64,000 nt of DNA from Phycisphaeraceae bacterium D3-23 (lineage in GTDB: Bacteria; Planctomycetota; Phycisphaerae; Phycisphaerales; Phycisphaeraceae). A program made the translations under genes and the position numbers. Shown one piece after another: positions 1 to 9,319 of this stretch. The DNA lies in assembly GCA_039555135.1 (NCBI GenBank), contig CP114179.1:620001-684000 (forward strand). Direction: 5' to 3'. The stretch's first letter is position 1, and each line of letters begins with the position of its first letter. The notes beneath the pieces are model-generated. The model was given only the letters and a program-made list of their open reading frames with translations. It ran no database searches and had not been told where the DNA came from.

Positions 1-839
1 TTGGCGTTCTTACGGATGATCCGGCTGAGCTCGGCTTCGGCCTGCTCGATGTCGCTCAGCAGGCTCGTCTCTTCCTTGACCTTCTCAAACTCGTTGTACA
101 CCCGCATGTCGAGCTGCGCGGTCTGTAGCGCGTTCTCGGCCTCGATCAACCGGATCTGGTCGGCCTCGAGTTCGGACTGGCTGAGGTGGCCCTGGTCAAA
201 CAGCTCCTGGCTAAACACGACCTCGCGCTGGGACTGCTCGAGCTCGCGCTCGGCCTTCTCGAGCGCAAGCTGCAGCTCACGCTCACGCTGCGGGACGGTG
301 CCCTCCTCCCACCGGCGGTGGTCAAGCAGCGCAAGCTCGAGGGTCAGCTGGGCCTGCGACTCGGCGCTCTTAGCGCTGTCCGCCTCGATATCGAGACTCC
401 GCTGCGCCTCAACGACGTCGGCCTCCTGCTGCTGTACTCTGGACTCCAGCTCCTCGAAATCTGCCTCGACGGCCGGGGCGCTGAGCGTGTAGAGCCAATC
501 GCCCTTCTGCACCATCACGCCCTCTTCGATCACCGACTCGATGGTCGGGTCGTCGCGGTGCTCGATAATGCTGACGACGTCGACCTGGTTCTTGGCGACC
601 AGTTCGCCCTCGGAAAAGACGACGACGTTGATGTCCTGGCGCTCGACGACCTGCCATTCGCTGCCCGCTTCGCCGTCTGCGCCCATCACGGTGTTTCCGC
701 CCAGGCGATAGACCCCCCAGGCCCCGAGGCCGACGACGGCGACGACCACCACGACGAGCCCGACGATCAGGGATAGACTCACCGCGCCGCGCTGGCGATG
801 ACGTTGTTGAGGAAGTTGTTGCATGGTCTGGCTATTCAT
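1..839 (-). CDS. Efflux RND/ABC-type periplasmic adaptor (HlyD/MacA-like), 3' end outside window
   Basis: A membrane-fusion protein of the HlyD/MacA kind, which links an inner-membrane transporter to a TolC-like channel. The visible 279 residues start with MNSQTMQQL, followed by a charged stretch and one transmembrane segment at about residues 20-43, rich in V, L and G. A beta/lipoyl-like start comes next (VVERQDINVVV, about 61-71; VQKGDWLY, about 108). From about residue 125 there is a long Glu/Gln/Leu-rich coiled-coil hairpin. The C-terminal beta domains lie beyond base 1. The next gene upstream on the same strand encodes the matching TolC-like protein, so the two probably form one efflux system; its transporter should lie to the left. 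A second in-frame ATG at 824 is possible. No clear Shine-Dalgarno is seen. Confidence 0.8.
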   Translation of the reverse strand, partial: MNSQTMQQLPQQRHRQRGAVSLSLIVGLVVVVVAVVGLGAWGVYRLGGNTVMGADGEAGSEWQVVERQDINVVVFSEGELVAKNQVDVVSIIEHRDDPTIESVIEEGVMVQKGDWLYTLSAPAVEADFEELESRVQQQEADVVEAQRSLDIEADSAKSAESQAQLTLELALLDHRRWEEGTVPQRERELQLALEKAERELEQSQREVVFSQELFDQGHLSQSELEADQIRLIEAENALQTAQLDMRVYNEFEKVKEETSLLSDIEQAEAELSRIIRKNA

Positions 840-907
840 CGGGGTAGGAGCTTTGTGATAAGACTGGGGTGAATGGATACAGAAAAGCCTATTGAATTCT
901 AGCCCGG

Positions 908-2737
908 CTATTCGCCGGCGTCCGGATCAACATCGGCGGGCTCGGCCGCGGGCGGGTCGGCGGGGTCATCGGCGTCGTCCGCTGCCGGGCCTTCGATCGG
1001 CTCCTCGGGGAGCAGCTCGCCCGGGGCAAGCCACGAGCCGTCCGGGCCCACACGCATCTGCCCGGTCACGAGCAGATACTGGAGCACGGCGGCCTGGAGG
1101 TCGGCGACGGCCTCGTCGCGCCGGTTGCGCGCATCGAGCAGGTCTTCCTCGGCCTCGATCAAACGTCGCGGCGCGATCGGCTCGCGCTGCACCCGGATGC
1201 GGATGCCTTCGAGCCGGCGCTCGGCCAGCTCGATGTTGCGCTCCTGGATCTGCACGGTGATGCGCGATCGGTCGATCTCGCGGATCGCGTCGCGCACATC
1301 GAGTGCGACGCGGTCGCGGTCCACGCGGTAGTTGCGCTGAGCGCGTTCGAGCTGTACGAGCGATCGACGGTACTGCGCCAACTCGATCTTGCGGTCGAGC
1401 GGGACCTCGTAGGCGAGCCCGACGGCGTAGCCGCTGTCTTCGAGCTCGAAGTCGAGGCCGGCCGTATCGTCATCGCTGTCGGTGCGGAGGTTGAGCCGGG
1501 CGGTGAGCTCGAGGTCGCCCATGAGCTCGTTGCGTGCGATGCGTGTGCTGCGTCGGGAGTCGGTGATGCGGTCGCGTGTGGTCTGCAGGTCGAGCCGATT
1601 GCCCAGCGCGTTGGCGACGGCATTGGCCTCTTGCAGCGCAGGCACGGGGATCTCGATCTGCGAGCGGGCGATGACCAGTGTCTGCGTCGTGGGCATGCCG
1701 ATGCGGATCTTGAGCCGGTCCAACGCGGTCTGGTAGTTGTCCTGCGCGCGGATGAGGTTTGACTCGCCGAAGAGCACCTGGGCCTCGGCGTCGTCGGCCT
1801 CGAACTGCGGGGTCCGGCCGCGGTCGACCTCGGCGTTGAGCCGCTGCGACAGGGCCTTGAGCCCTTCGAGCTGGAGTTCCTGGTTCAGGATGCCGGTCTG
1901 TTGACGCATCAGGTCGAAGTACGTGTTGGCGATATCGACGAAGAACTCGCGGCGGAAACGCTCGAAGTCCCGCGCTCCGTACACCAGGTCGCGCTCGGCC
2001 TGGATGATGCCCTCGTGCGCGACCTGGCCTGACCCGCGCAGGAGCGGGAGGTTGATCGACGCGTTGATCGCGGCGTCTTGGGTCTCGTCGGGTCCGCTGT
2101 TCGTGCTGGCTTGCTGCAGGAGGGTCGTGTAGTTGACCAGCGCCTGGACCGAGGCCGTGCCGCCGTAGGGCAGGCGCTGGCTGACGGTGAAGTCATTAAC
2201 CAGGTCCAGCGCGGTGTCAAAGTCGCCGGACTCGGGGGTGCCCGAGAGGTCGGCGGAGACGGTGTTGAAGAATCGTGGGCCCCAGGCGTGTCGCTCGATG
2301 ATGAGCGCGAGGGTGGCGAGGAAGAGGTCTTCTTTTTCCGCGCGGTAGTCGGGGGCGGATTCGATGGCGAAGGCGAGCAGCCCGGGCAGGTCGAGGGTCA
2401 GCGCGGCGGCCTCGCCTCGGTCGGCCGGGTGGCCGTGGTCGATGGGCTCGTCGTTTTCAAGGTCCATGGGCCGGGCGGTAAGGTCGGCGGCGGCGGGGTT
2501 CTGCGTCGGCGGGTTGTCGGCGTACAGGTAGCGGTCGTCGAGCCAGTCGGTGTCGGCCGGGGTGACCGAGGCGTCGACCCGGCCGTGCTCACCCAGGACT
2601 AGCGTCTGGCGGTGGGCGATCATCTGAGCCGCCTCCTGGTCGAGCTGCGCGAGCGAGCCATAGCACCCTGCCAGCTGGGAGCCGACCACGGGCGTGAGCG
2701 CGAGCCATATGACGGATCGTAGGGTCGTACGTGGCAT
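908..2737 (-). CDS. TolC-family outer-membrane efflux lipoprotein
   Basis: A 609-residue outer-membrane efflux protein forming the trans-periplasmic channel for an adaptor/transporter pair. The N-terminus has a lipoprotein signal ending in LAGC (Cys about residue 25), so it is probably lipid-anchored. The middle contains the paired helical repeats of the family: the segment with QRLPYGGTASVQALV (about 190-205), long heptad-rich helices (about 265-350), then the second repeat with YEVPLDRKIELAQYRRS (about 440). A long helical hairpin follows with DRDRVALDVRDAIREI. The C-terminal 40 residues are an acidic Asp/Pro/Ala-rich tail not typical of the family. It lies 68 bp upstream of the adaptor gene on the same strand, which supports an operon. 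Confidence 0.87.
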   Translation of the reverse strand: MPRTTLRSVIWLALTPVVGSQLAGCYGSLAQLDQEAAQMIAHRQTLVLGEHGRVDASVTPADTDWLDDRYLYADNPPTQNPAAADLTARPMDLENDEPIDHGHPADRGEAAALTLDLPGLLAFAIESAPDYRAEKEDLFLATLALIIERHAWGPRFFNTVSADLSGTPESGDFDTALDLVNDFTVSQRLPYGGTASVQALVNYTTLLQQASTNSGPDETQDAAINASINLPLLRGSGQVAHEGIIQAERDLVYGARDFERFRREFFVDIANTYFDLMRQQTGILNQELQLEGLKALSQRLNAEVDRGRTPQFEADDAEAQVLFGESNLIRAQDNYQTALDRLKIRIGMPTTQTLVIARSQIEIPVPALQEANAVANALGNRLDLQTTRDRITDSRRSTRIARNELMGDLELTARLNLRTDSDDDTAGLDFELEDSGYAVGLAYEVPLDRKIELAQYRRSLVQLERAQRNYRVDRDRVALDVRDAIREIDRSRITVQIQERNIELAERRLEGIRIRVQREPIAPRRLIEAEEDLLDARNRRDEAVADLQAAVLQYLLVTGQMRVGPDGSWLAPGELLPEEPIEGPAADDADDPADPPAAEPADVDPDAGE

Positions 2738-2922
2738 AGATGAAGACTATCGGGGAGGAGTAGCCCCGGGCGGCTGGTAGAAGCGAGCCGACGGGAGGGA
2801 ACGGAACTTGTGCGGGCCCAAGCCCTTATGCCTCTATGGTACGTCGTCGGGGTTTGCCGCGTTCGGCCAATCGTCCTACTGTTGAGACGCCCCAACCCGC
2901 CGCTCTATTGCCGGACCTAACG

Positions 2923-5751
2923 ATGCCGCATGTGACTTTTGACAGCCAGAGCTTCTCGATCGACGCCAAGCGGACCTGGCTGGTCAGCGGCGCGGTGCAC
3001 TACGCCCGGACCCCGCGCGGGCTCTGGGCCGACCGCCTGCGGGCCGCCCGCCAGGCGGGGCTCAACTGTATCGAGACCTACGTCTTCTGGAACTATCACG
3101 AAACCGAGCCCGGCCAATTCGACTTCACCGGCGAGCGCGACCTCAAGGCGTTCATCGAGGAGGTCGGCCGACAGGGCATGTGGTGCATCCTCCGGCCCGG
3201 GCCCTACGTGTGCAGCGAATGGGACTTCGGCGGGCTGCCGGCGTACCTGCACCGCGCGGCGCACAAGGCGGGCCAGCCGCTCCGCATCCGCCAGCAGGAC
3301 CCCGCCTTCCTGGAAGCGATGAACCGCTACCTCCGCGCGGTCATGGGGCAGGTCGTCGACCTCCAGGCCACCGCCCCCCGCCAAACGGAGCCGGCCCCGC
3401 GCCTGCCCGACGCCCCGGCCAACGGCTACGCCGGCCAATCCGGCGGACCGATCCTCATGGTCCAGGCCGAGAACGAATGGCTCAGCCACCACCCCGACCA
3501 ACAGACGGGCTACCTGAACCGGATCGCCAGGGCGCTGCGCCAGCACGGCTGCAAAGTCCCGATCAACAACTGCAACAACCTCTGGCAGCCCATCGAGGGC
3601 ACGATCGATACCTGGAACGGCTCGCGCGACCTGCCGGCGATGATGCGCCAGGTCGCGACACTTCAGCCCGACGCGCCGCGCCTCGTGACCGAGTACTGGG
3701 ACGGCTGGTTCGATGCGTGGGGAAGTGACCACCGCGACAGCGTCGACGCCGACCTGCACAGCTACCGCATGGCAGGCATCACCGGCGTCGGCGCGCAGAT
3801 GAACCTCTACATGTTTCATGGCGGGACAAACTTCGGCTTCTTCGGCGGCCGAACCGTCGAATCCGAATCGTGCTACATGACGACATCGTACGACTACGAC
3901 GCCCCGCTGAACGAAGCCGGCGGACGCGGTAATAAGTACCAGGCCACCAAACGCCACTGCATGTTCGCCAACCAGTTCGGATACGTCCTCGCGCACCTCG
4001 ACCGCCAACAACACGTCGGCGTCGCGCCCGGCGAAGAAAGCCACGCGCTGTCCGTGCTGCACCAGCACGGCGGGCAGGGCGGCCTCATCACCGTGCTCAA
4101 AGCCAAGAACGACCGCACCGCTCAGACCGACCTGCTGCTGCCCAACGGGCTGACGCTGCCCGTCCCGCTCAAGGGGCTCCGCGCCGCCTGGCTGCTGCTC
4201 GACACCCCGCTGGCCGGCAACGCGACCCTCGACTTCACCAGTCTCAGCCCGTGGGCGATGGTCGACGGCCGACTGCTCGTGCTCTTTGGCCCCGCGGGCA
4301 GCAGCGGCGTGTTCTCCATCGACGGCCAGCACTTCGTTGTCGAAGTCCCCAAGGGCAAGCGGCCCACCGTGGTCGAAGCCGGCGAGATCAGCGTCGCCAT
4401 CCTCAATACCGACCAAGTCGACGCGGCCTACATCGCGCCCGTGGGGCTCGTCGTCGGCGCGGACGGCATCGACGAAGACGGCCACCCGATCCCGCTGCCC
4501 GGCTGGGCGACGCAGACCACGATCGCCTTCGACGGCACCACGACGCGTAAACGCACGACGACGAGCCCCGCGCCCGACGCCCCTAAGCTCGCTGGCTGGG
4601 AAACGCTGCCACTCAACGACTACCTCGACGGCACCGTCGAGACCTACCGCCACATCTCCGGCCCCACGACGCACGAACAACTTGGCCAGGACTTCGGCTA
4701 CGGCTGGTACCGGCTCAAGTTCGCCGCGCCCGCCACGGGCAAAACGATGCTCCCCGTCGGCGGCGACCGGGTACACCTCTACGACGACGGCAAACTCGCC
4801 GCGCTCCACGGCAACGGGCCCGGCGCCGAGCCAGGCCCCTTCACCCTCAAAGCCAAGGGCCAGCTCGTCGCGCTCACCGACAACCTCGGCCGATTCAACT
4901 TCGGCCAGCGCCTGGGCAAAGACGTCAAGGGCATCGGCTCGCACCTCTACACCGTCAAACCCATCAAGCTCGGCAAGCCCGACATCGTCAAGCAGCCCGC
5001 GGGCGACCCCTTCGCCGTCGAGGGCTACGCCAGCCACCGACGATCCGCCGACACGCCGATGGCCGAAGCGCTCGTCTGGTCCTACAAGCCCACGTCGCGC
5101 CGGCCCGTCGTGCTCGAAATCGACGGGCTGCCCAACGACGCCGTCCTCACGGTCAACGATGCGCCGACGCACTACTACGCCGCGCGACACAGCGCGTTCT
5201 TCCTCCGCGTCCTGCTCGACCCGGCCGACGACGGGCCCTTTACCGGCGGGGCCAACGAGATCAAGCTCGCGCTCACCCGCCCGCTCGACGACGAAGCAGA
5301 ACCAACGAAACAAGTCCGCGCGTACCAGACCGAAACGCGCCTCACGAACGCAGGCAAACCCACCAAGTCCGGCGACACCGGCTGGGCCTTCGCCCACTGG
5401 GTCGAGCCCGCGGCCGACGACGCCGGCTGGAAGAAGCTGCCCAAATCCACACCCAGCCAGCCCGCGTGGTTCCGCTGCGTCTTCAGCGTCGACGACACCC
5501 GCGTCCCGCTCTGGCTCGAACCCACCGGCCTGACCAAGGGCCAGCTCTACCTCAACGGCCACAACCTCGGCCGCTACTGGCAACAGACCCGCGAGTCCAG
5601 CCCCGTCGGCCCACAAGACCGCTACTACCTCCCCGAGCCCTGGCTCAACACCGACGCCCCCAACACCCTGACCCTCTTCGACGAACACGGCCGAGCGCCG
5701 CGCAAGTGCCAACTCGTCTACAACGCGAACGGGCCGTACAGGGAAGTTTGA
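2923..5751 (+). CDS. GH35 beta-galactosidase
   Basis: A 942-residue glycoside hydrolase of family 35, cleaving terminal beta-galactose from oligo- or polysaccharides. The N-terminal TIM barrel opens with the family signature GAVHYARTPRGLWADRL (about residues 22-38) and continues with FWNYHETEPGQFDF and LRPGPYVCSEWDFGGLP. The acid/base Glu sits in AENEW (about residue 185) and the nucleophile Glu in LVTEYWDGW (about residue 257), as in characterised members. The C-terminal half has beta-sandwich domains with the GH35 jelly-roll end LYLNGHNLGRYWQ. The ATG at 2923 is chosen because the upstream extension (from 2836) is low-complexity and family proteins begin near this point. No signal peptide is seen, so it may be cytoplasmic. 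The spacing to groES contains a repeat. Confidence 0.93.
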   Translation: MPHVTFDSQSFSIDAKRTWLVSGAVHYARTPRGLWADRLRAARQAGLNCIETYVFWNYHETEPGQFDFTGERDLKAFIEEVGRQGMWCILRPGPYVCSEWDFGGLPAYLHRAAHKAGQPLRIRQQDPAFLEAMNRYLRAVMGQVVDLQATAPRQTEPAPRLPDAPANGYAGQSGGPILMVQAENEWLSHHPDQQTGYLNRIARALRQHGCKVPINNCNNLWQPIEGTIDTWNGSRDLPAMMRQVATLQPDAPRLVTEYWDGWFDAWGSDHRDSVDADLHSYRMAGITGVGAQMNLYMFHGGTNFGFFGGRTVESESCYMTTSYDYDAPLNEAGGRGNKYQATKRHCMFANQFGYVLAHLDRQQHVGVAPGEESHALSVLHQHGGQGGLITVLKAKNDRTAQTDLLLPNGLTLPVPLKGLRAAWLLLDTPLAGNATLDFTSLSPWAMVDGRLLVLFGPAGSSGVFSIDGQHFVVEVPKGKRPTVVEAGEISVAILNTDQVDAAYIAPVGLVVGADGIDEDGHPIPLPGWATQTTIAFDGTTTRKRTTTSPAPDAPKLAGWETLPLNDYLDGTVETYRHISGPTTHEQLGQDFGYGWYRLKFAAPATGKTMLPVGGDRVHLYDDGKLAALHGNGPGAEPGPFTLKAKGQLVALTDNLGRFNFGQRLGKDVKGIGSHLYTVKPIKLGKPDIVKQPAGDPFAVEGYASHRRSADTPMAEALVWSYKPTSRRPVVLEIDGLPNDAVLTVNDAPTHYYAARHSAFFLRVLLDPADDGPFTGGANEIKLALTRPLDDEAEPTKQVRAYQTETRLTNAGKPTKSGDTGWAFAHWVEPAADDAGWKKLPKSTPSQPAWFRCVFSVDDTRVPLWLEPTGLTKGQLYLNGHNLGRYWQQTRESSPVGPQDRYYLPEPWLNTDAPNTLTLFDEHGRAPRKCQLVYNANGPYREV

Positions 5752-5791
5752 ACCACTGAGGCACGAAGGACGCAGACAGAAAAGATCAAGC

Positions 5792-5856
5792 CGCAGATTT
5801 CGCAGATGACGCAGATTGATACCGTTTTCAAATCTGCGCCATCTTCGAAATCTGCG
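5792..5856. repeat. Inverted repeat of the CGCAGATTTCGCAGATG type
   Basis: Two arms of about 26 bp built from the words CGCAGATTT and CGCAGAT face each other (5792-5817 and 5831-5856) with a short spacer. They lie between the GH35 gene and groES. The arms pair almost completely and could form a strong hairpin in RNA. A further copy of the CACGAAGGACGCAGA kind of word lies just before it, at about 5762. Confidence 0.7.
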
Positions 5857-5897
5857 ACCGCTCCGCCCCCTCCCCCATCCGTTAGAATCTAAGCCCC

Positions 5898-6224
5898 ATG
5901 ACCGAGCCCGCCCCGAAAACCCGTAAGCCCGTGCTGGAGACCGTCGAGCCCGTCGGCGCGCGCGTCCTCATCCGCAAGGACGAGGACAAAAAGACCACCA
6001 AGTCCGGCATCCACCTCCCCGACAAGATCGAGATCCCGACACTGACCGGCCGGGTCGTCGCGGTCTCGGCAGAGATCGAGCACGACGAGGACTACCCGAT
6101 CAAGCAGTACGACCGCGTCCTGTTCTCGCCCAAAGAAGCGATCCCCGTGGACTTCGAGGGCGACAACCGCCTCTTCGTCGTGCCCATCGAAAACATCGTC
6201 GCCGTCTTCCGCAAAGCGAAGTAA
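5898..6224 (+). CDS. Co-chaperonin GroES-like protein
   Basis: A 108-residue member of the chaperonin-10 family, the heptameric lid of GroEL. The core reads VEPVGARVLIRKDEDKKT, followed by a mobile-loop region (KSGIHLPDKIEIPTLTGRVV, shortened relative to GroES of E. coli) and the beta strands YDRVLFSPKEAIPVDF and VVPIENIVAVF. The first 15 residues are an extra charged tail. No groEL follows; the next gene is aroA, 47 bp downstream of the stop. This is therefore an orphan copy, either a second GroES or one whose chaperonin partner is encoded elsewhere. Confidence 0.88.
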   Translation: MTEPAPKTRKPVLETVEPVGARVLIRKDEDKKTTKSGIHLPDKIEIPTLTGRVVAVSAEIEHDEDYPIKQYDRVLFSPKEAIPVDFEGDNRLFVVPIENIVAVFRKAK

Positions 6225-6271
6225 CCCACCCCCGCCGCTTGCGGCTTAGCGCGTATCAACAAGAACACCCC

Positions 6272-7603
6272 GTGACCGACCCCCGCCAAATCCAGCCCGC
6301 CAAGGCGTTCAACCTCACGCTCGCCCCGCCGGGGTCCAAGAGTCTGACCAACCGCGCGCTGCTGCTCGCCGCGCTCGCCGATGGCGAATCCAAACTGTCG
6401 GGCGTCCTCCTCGCCGACGACACGAAGCGCATGATCGAGGCGCTTGAGCAGCTCGGCTTCAAGCTCGACATCGACGAGGCCGCGCACAGCGTCACCGTCC
6501 ACGGCCAGGGCGGCAAGATCCCCGCGAAGAAAGCCGACCTCAACCTCGGCAACGCGGGCACCGCCATGCGCTTCCTCACCGGCGCGCTCGTGCTGGGCAA
6601 GGGCACCTACACGCTCGACGGCATCCCCCGCATGCGCGAACGCCCCATCGGCGAGCTCGTCGACCCGCTGCGCGAGCTGGGCGTCTCCATCGACTACCTC
6701 GGCGAGGCCGGCTACCCGCCGCTCAAGATCAACGCGACGGGCGAGTTCGCCGGCGGCATGGTCCGGCTCGAGCCCACGCTCAGCTCGCAGTTCATCTCCG
6801 CCCTCCTCATCACCGGGCCTTGCAGCGAGCGCGGCGTCACCATCGCCTTCGAAGGTGCGATCACCTCGCTGCCTTACATCAAGATGTCGCTCAAGCTCAT
6901 GGAGCACTTCGGCGCCGACAGCGCCTGGGGCGGGCCCGGCGGCCGCGCCGTCCGCGTCCAGCCCGGCGGCTACCGCGCCAAGCCCTACACCATCGAGCCC
7001 GACGCGAGCAACGCCTCCTACTTCCTCGCCGCCGCCGCCGTCGTGCCCGGCTCATCCTGCACCATCAGCAACCTCGGCAGCGAATCTGTCCAGGGCGACG
7101 CCGAGTTCTGCGACGTGCTCGGTCTCATGGGCTGCGAAGTCACGCAGCGCACCACCAGCACCACCGTCGCCGCGCCCAAGCGCGGACAGCTCAACGGCAT
7201 CGACATCCGCCTGCACCGCATGCCCGACATGGCACAGACCCTCGCCGTCATCGCCCTCTTCGCCGACGGCCCGACCACCATCCGCAAGGTCGGCAATCTC
7301 CGCGTCAAGGAGACCGACCGCCTGGCCGCGCTGGACACCGAACTCACCAAGCTCGGCGCCGAGGTCCAGGTCAAGGGCGACACGATCCGCATCCACCCGC
7401 CGCCGGGTAATGACCTCAACGCCGCGGCCGTCGATACCTACGACGACCACCGCATGGCGATGTCGTTCGCCGTCGCGGGGCTCGCCTCCATGCCCGGCAG
7501 CGAGATCACCATCAACGACCCTGGCTGCGTCAACAAGACCTACCCCGGCTTCTGGGACGACCTGCAGAAGCTGCACGACTCGGCGCTCGAACCCGCACAA
7601 TAA
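6272..7603 (+). CDS. aroA: 3-phosphoshikimate 1-carboxyvinyltransferase (EPSP synthase)
   Basis: Joins shikimate-3-phosphate and phosphoenolpyruvate in the sixth step of the shikimate pathway; cytoplasmic. The protein has 443 residues, the usual length. It has the N-terminal substrate loop PGSKSLTNRALLLAALADG, the NLGNAGTAMRFL signature with the conserved GNAGT, RMRERPIGELVDPLRELG, and near the C-terminus KETDRLAAL and DDHRMAMSFAVAG. The GTG at 6272 is preferred: the longer frame opens with TTG at 6239 and adds residues the family does not have. The following gene resembles a dehydroquinate synthase but is more like EboD, so it should not be assumed to be aroB. Confidence 0.95.
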   Translation: MTDPRQIQPAKAFNLTLAPPGSKSLTNRALLLAALADGESKLSGVLLADDTKRMIEALEQLGFKLDIDEAAHSVTVHGQGGKIPAKKADLNLGNAGTAMRFLTGALVLGKGTYTLDGIPRMRERPIGELVDPLRELGVSIDYLGEAGYPPLKINATGEFAGGMVRLEPTLSSQFISALLITGPCSERGVTIAFEGAITSLPYIKMSLKLMEHFGADSAWGGPGGRAVRVQPGGYRAKPYTIEPDASNASYFLAAAAVVPGSSCTISNLGSESVQGDAEFCDVLGLMGCEVTQRTTSTTVAAPKRGQLNGIDIRLHRMPDMAQTLAVIALFADGPTTIRKVGNLRVKETDRLAALDTELTKLGAEVQVKGDTIRIHPPPGNDLNAAAVDTYDDHRMAMSFAVAGLASMPGSEITINDPGCVNKTYPGFWDDLQKLHDSALEPAQ

Positions 7604-7605
7604 AC

Positions 7606-7662
7606 CGTGGTGCAGACATTCCTGTCTGCCGATCCGTAGGACAGGCATTCCTGCCTGTCATC
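7606..7662. repeat. Palindromic repeat, GGCAGACATTCCTGTCTGCC family (two tandem hairpins)
   Basis: Two short palindromes in a row: GCAGACATTCCTGTCTGC, then GACAGGCATTCCTGCCTGTC. They share a loop ATTCC and stems that vary together. Located between aroA and the EboD-like gene. Further copies lie at 8936-8962, 9317-9339, 9391-9412 and 31172-31196. Confidence 0.8.
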
Positions 7663-7713
7663 GTGGTGCAGCCGCGAACTCGCCCGCCCAACGCCCCTAC
7701 GATGATGCACCGC

Positions 7714-8907
7714 ATGAGTGACCCGCCCCCGCAAGACGCGATGCACCAGCAGCCCACCATCTCGCTCGACTGGCGCCACCGCGTCAGCTTTACGCGCCGC
7801 GCCTTCGACCCCGGCAACACAACCCTCGCCGACGCGCTCAACGCCGATGCCGACGCGCCGGGCCGACTGCTCATCGCCGTCGACCAGGGCGTCGTCGAGG
7901 CCCAGCCCCACCTGCAACGCGACCTCGAACGCTACCTCGACCACCACCGCGCCGCCGGCCGCATCCTCCCCAAGCCCGTCGGCTTCCGCGCCGTCCCGCC
8001 CGGCGAGCCCTGCAAAAACGACCTCTCCAACCTCGAAACCTTCCTCGGCGAAATCGACAAAGCACGGCTCTGCCGACACTCCTTCATCCTCGTCCTCGGC
8101 GGCGGCGCGGTCCTCGATATGGTCGGCTTCGCCGCCGCGATCGCCCACCGCGGCGTCCGCCTCGTCCGCATGCCGACGACCACGCTCGCCCAGTGCGACT
8201 CGGGCGTCGGCGTCAAGAACAGCGTCAACATGTTCGGCAAGAAAAACTTCCTGGGCAGCTTCGCCGTGCCCTGGGCCGTCGTCAACGACCTGTCCCTGCT
8301 CGAAACCCTCGACGACCGCGAGTGGCGCAGCGGGCTGAGCGAAGCCGTCAAGGTCGCGCTGCTCAAAGACGCCGGGCTCTATCGGCTCATCGCGTCCCAC
8401 GCCGGCCAACTCGCCAAACGCGACGTCCCCTTCGCCGACGGCGTGCTCCAACGCTCCGCCTGGCTGCACCTCGACCACATCGCCCACGGCGGCGACCCCT
8501 TCGAAGCCACCACCGCCCGCCCGCTCGACTTCGGCCACTGGTCCGCCCACAAACTCGAACAGATCACCCACTACGAAATCAAGCACGGCGAAGCCGTCGC
8601 CCTCGGCCTCGCGCTCGACATCACCTACTGCGAACTCAAGGGCATGCTCGACGAAGCCGCTGCCCAAGGCATCCGCGACACGCTGAGCACCCTCGGCTTC
8701 GACCTCTACCACCCCGCGATGGACGACGCCGACGCCCTGCTCGCCGGCCTCGAAGAGTTCCGCGAACACCTCGGCGGCCGACTCACCATCACGCTCATCG
8801 AAGGCATCGGCCGACCCGTCGATGTCCACACCATCGACCGCCCCGTCATGGCCGCCGCGCTGGGCCGATTGCGCGAGCAGTACGCGGGCATCACCAACGC
8901 TGTTTAG
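7714..8907 (+). CDS. eboD: EboD-like sugar-phosphate cyclase (3-dehydroquinate synthase superfamily)
   Basis: A 397-residue NAD- and metal-dependent cyclase of the dehydroquinate synthase superfamily. The core has the NAD-binding GGGAVLDMVGFAAAIAHRG (about residues 130-148), then MPTTTLAQCDSGVGVKN, KKNFLGSF and the LSEAVKVALLKD helix. The metal-ligand region has FGHWSAHKLE and, further on, KHGEAVALGLALD. The wording LCRHSFILVLGGGAVLDMVG and FGHWSAHKLEQ is what I associate with EboD of the ebo cluster (cyanobacteria, eustigmatophyte algae, several bacterial phyla) rather than with AroB. A TatD/EboB-like gene two genes downstream supports this. The product of EboD enzymes is not firmly known. 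Starts at 7702 or 7705 are also possible. A true AroB function cannot be excluded. Confidence 0.8.
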   Translation: MSDPPPQDAMHQQPTISLDWRHRVSFTRRAFDPGNTTLADALNADADAPGRLLIAVDQGVVEAQPHLQRDLERYLDHHRAAGRILPKPVGFRAVPPGEPCKNDLSNLETFLGEIDKARLCRHSFILVLGGGAVLDMVGFAAAIAHRGVRLVRMPTTTLAQCDSGVGVKNSVNMFGKKNFLGSFAVPWAVVNDLSLLETLDDREWRSGLSEAVKVALLKDAGLYRLIASHAGQLAKRDVPFADGVLQRSAWLHLDHIAHGGDPFEATTARPLDFGHWSAHKLEQITHYEIKHGEAVALGLALDITYCELKGMLDEAAAQGIRDTLSTLGFDLYHPAMDDADALLAGLEEFREHLGGRLTITLIEGIGRPVDVHTIDRPVMAAALGRLREQYAGITNAV

Positions 8908-8935
8908 CGGGCGACGCGCAGCGTCCCGAGCCATC

Positions 8936-8962
8936 CGTGGGGCAGACATTCCTGTCTGCCAT
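8936..8962. repeat. Palindromic repeat, GGCAGACATTCCTGTCTGCC family
   Basis: A perfect palindrome GGCAGACATTCCTGTCTGCC with flanks CCGTGG and ATCG, lying between the EboD-like gene and the 102-residue gene. Same family as 7606-7662. Confidence 0.85.
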
Positions 8963-9010
8963 CGCGGCGCAGCCACGACAGCCCCGCGCATATCCCCTAT
9001 CCTTAAAGTC

Positions 9011-9319
9011 ATGCCGGAAACCCCCGACCCAACCTGCCCCCTCCCCCGCGACGCCGTCGTCGACCGCTATTTTCTAGAGCACCGCGCCAAGCTCCTCGAC
9101 GTCGCCGCGTTCCTCGACCGCCTCGACCGAAGTCAAGCACCCGAGGCCGCCGATGACGACTTCCGTGTCGAAGCGATGCAGCGCGCGATCGAGCTGCTCG
9201 TCGATGAGAAAGGCGACCGCGCCAAACGCATCCTCGAACTCTTCAGCGACCCCACCCCCGACCCCATCCCCGCCGCCCCGATGAAGGGCGCGACCGGGGC
9301 GTACAAAGAACCCAAGTAG
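9011..9319 (+). CDS. Small conserved-looking protein of the ebo-type cluster
   Basis: A 102-residue protein that I cannot assign to a named family. It is mainly helical and acidic: VVDRYFLEHRAKLLDVAAFL at about 14-33, then DDDFRVEAMQRAIELL. A tail follows with RILELFSDPTPDPIP and a Gly/Ala end (MKGATGAYKEPK). It has no signal peptide or membrane segment. The ATG at 9011 fits the start of composition typical of coding sequence. It sits between the EboD-like and EboB-like genes on the same strand, which suggests a shared process. It is much shorter than EboA proteins, so I do not call it EboA. Confidence 0.7.
   Translation: MPETPDPTCPLPRDAVVDRYFLEHRAKLLDVAAFLDRLDRSQAPEAADDDFRVEAMQRAIELLVDEKGDRAKRILELFSDPTPDPIPAAPMKGATGAYKEPK

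Noticed and set aside
2917-5712. 931-residue open frame antisense to the GH35 gene
   Set aside because: It mirrors a well-conserved gene; long antisense frames are expected in GC-rich coding DNA, and the translation is low in order and matches nothing.
7714-8907. Annotation as aroB because aroA is next door
   Set aside because: The motif wording fits EboD better and a TatD/EboB-like gene is close; aroB is kept only as the alternative.
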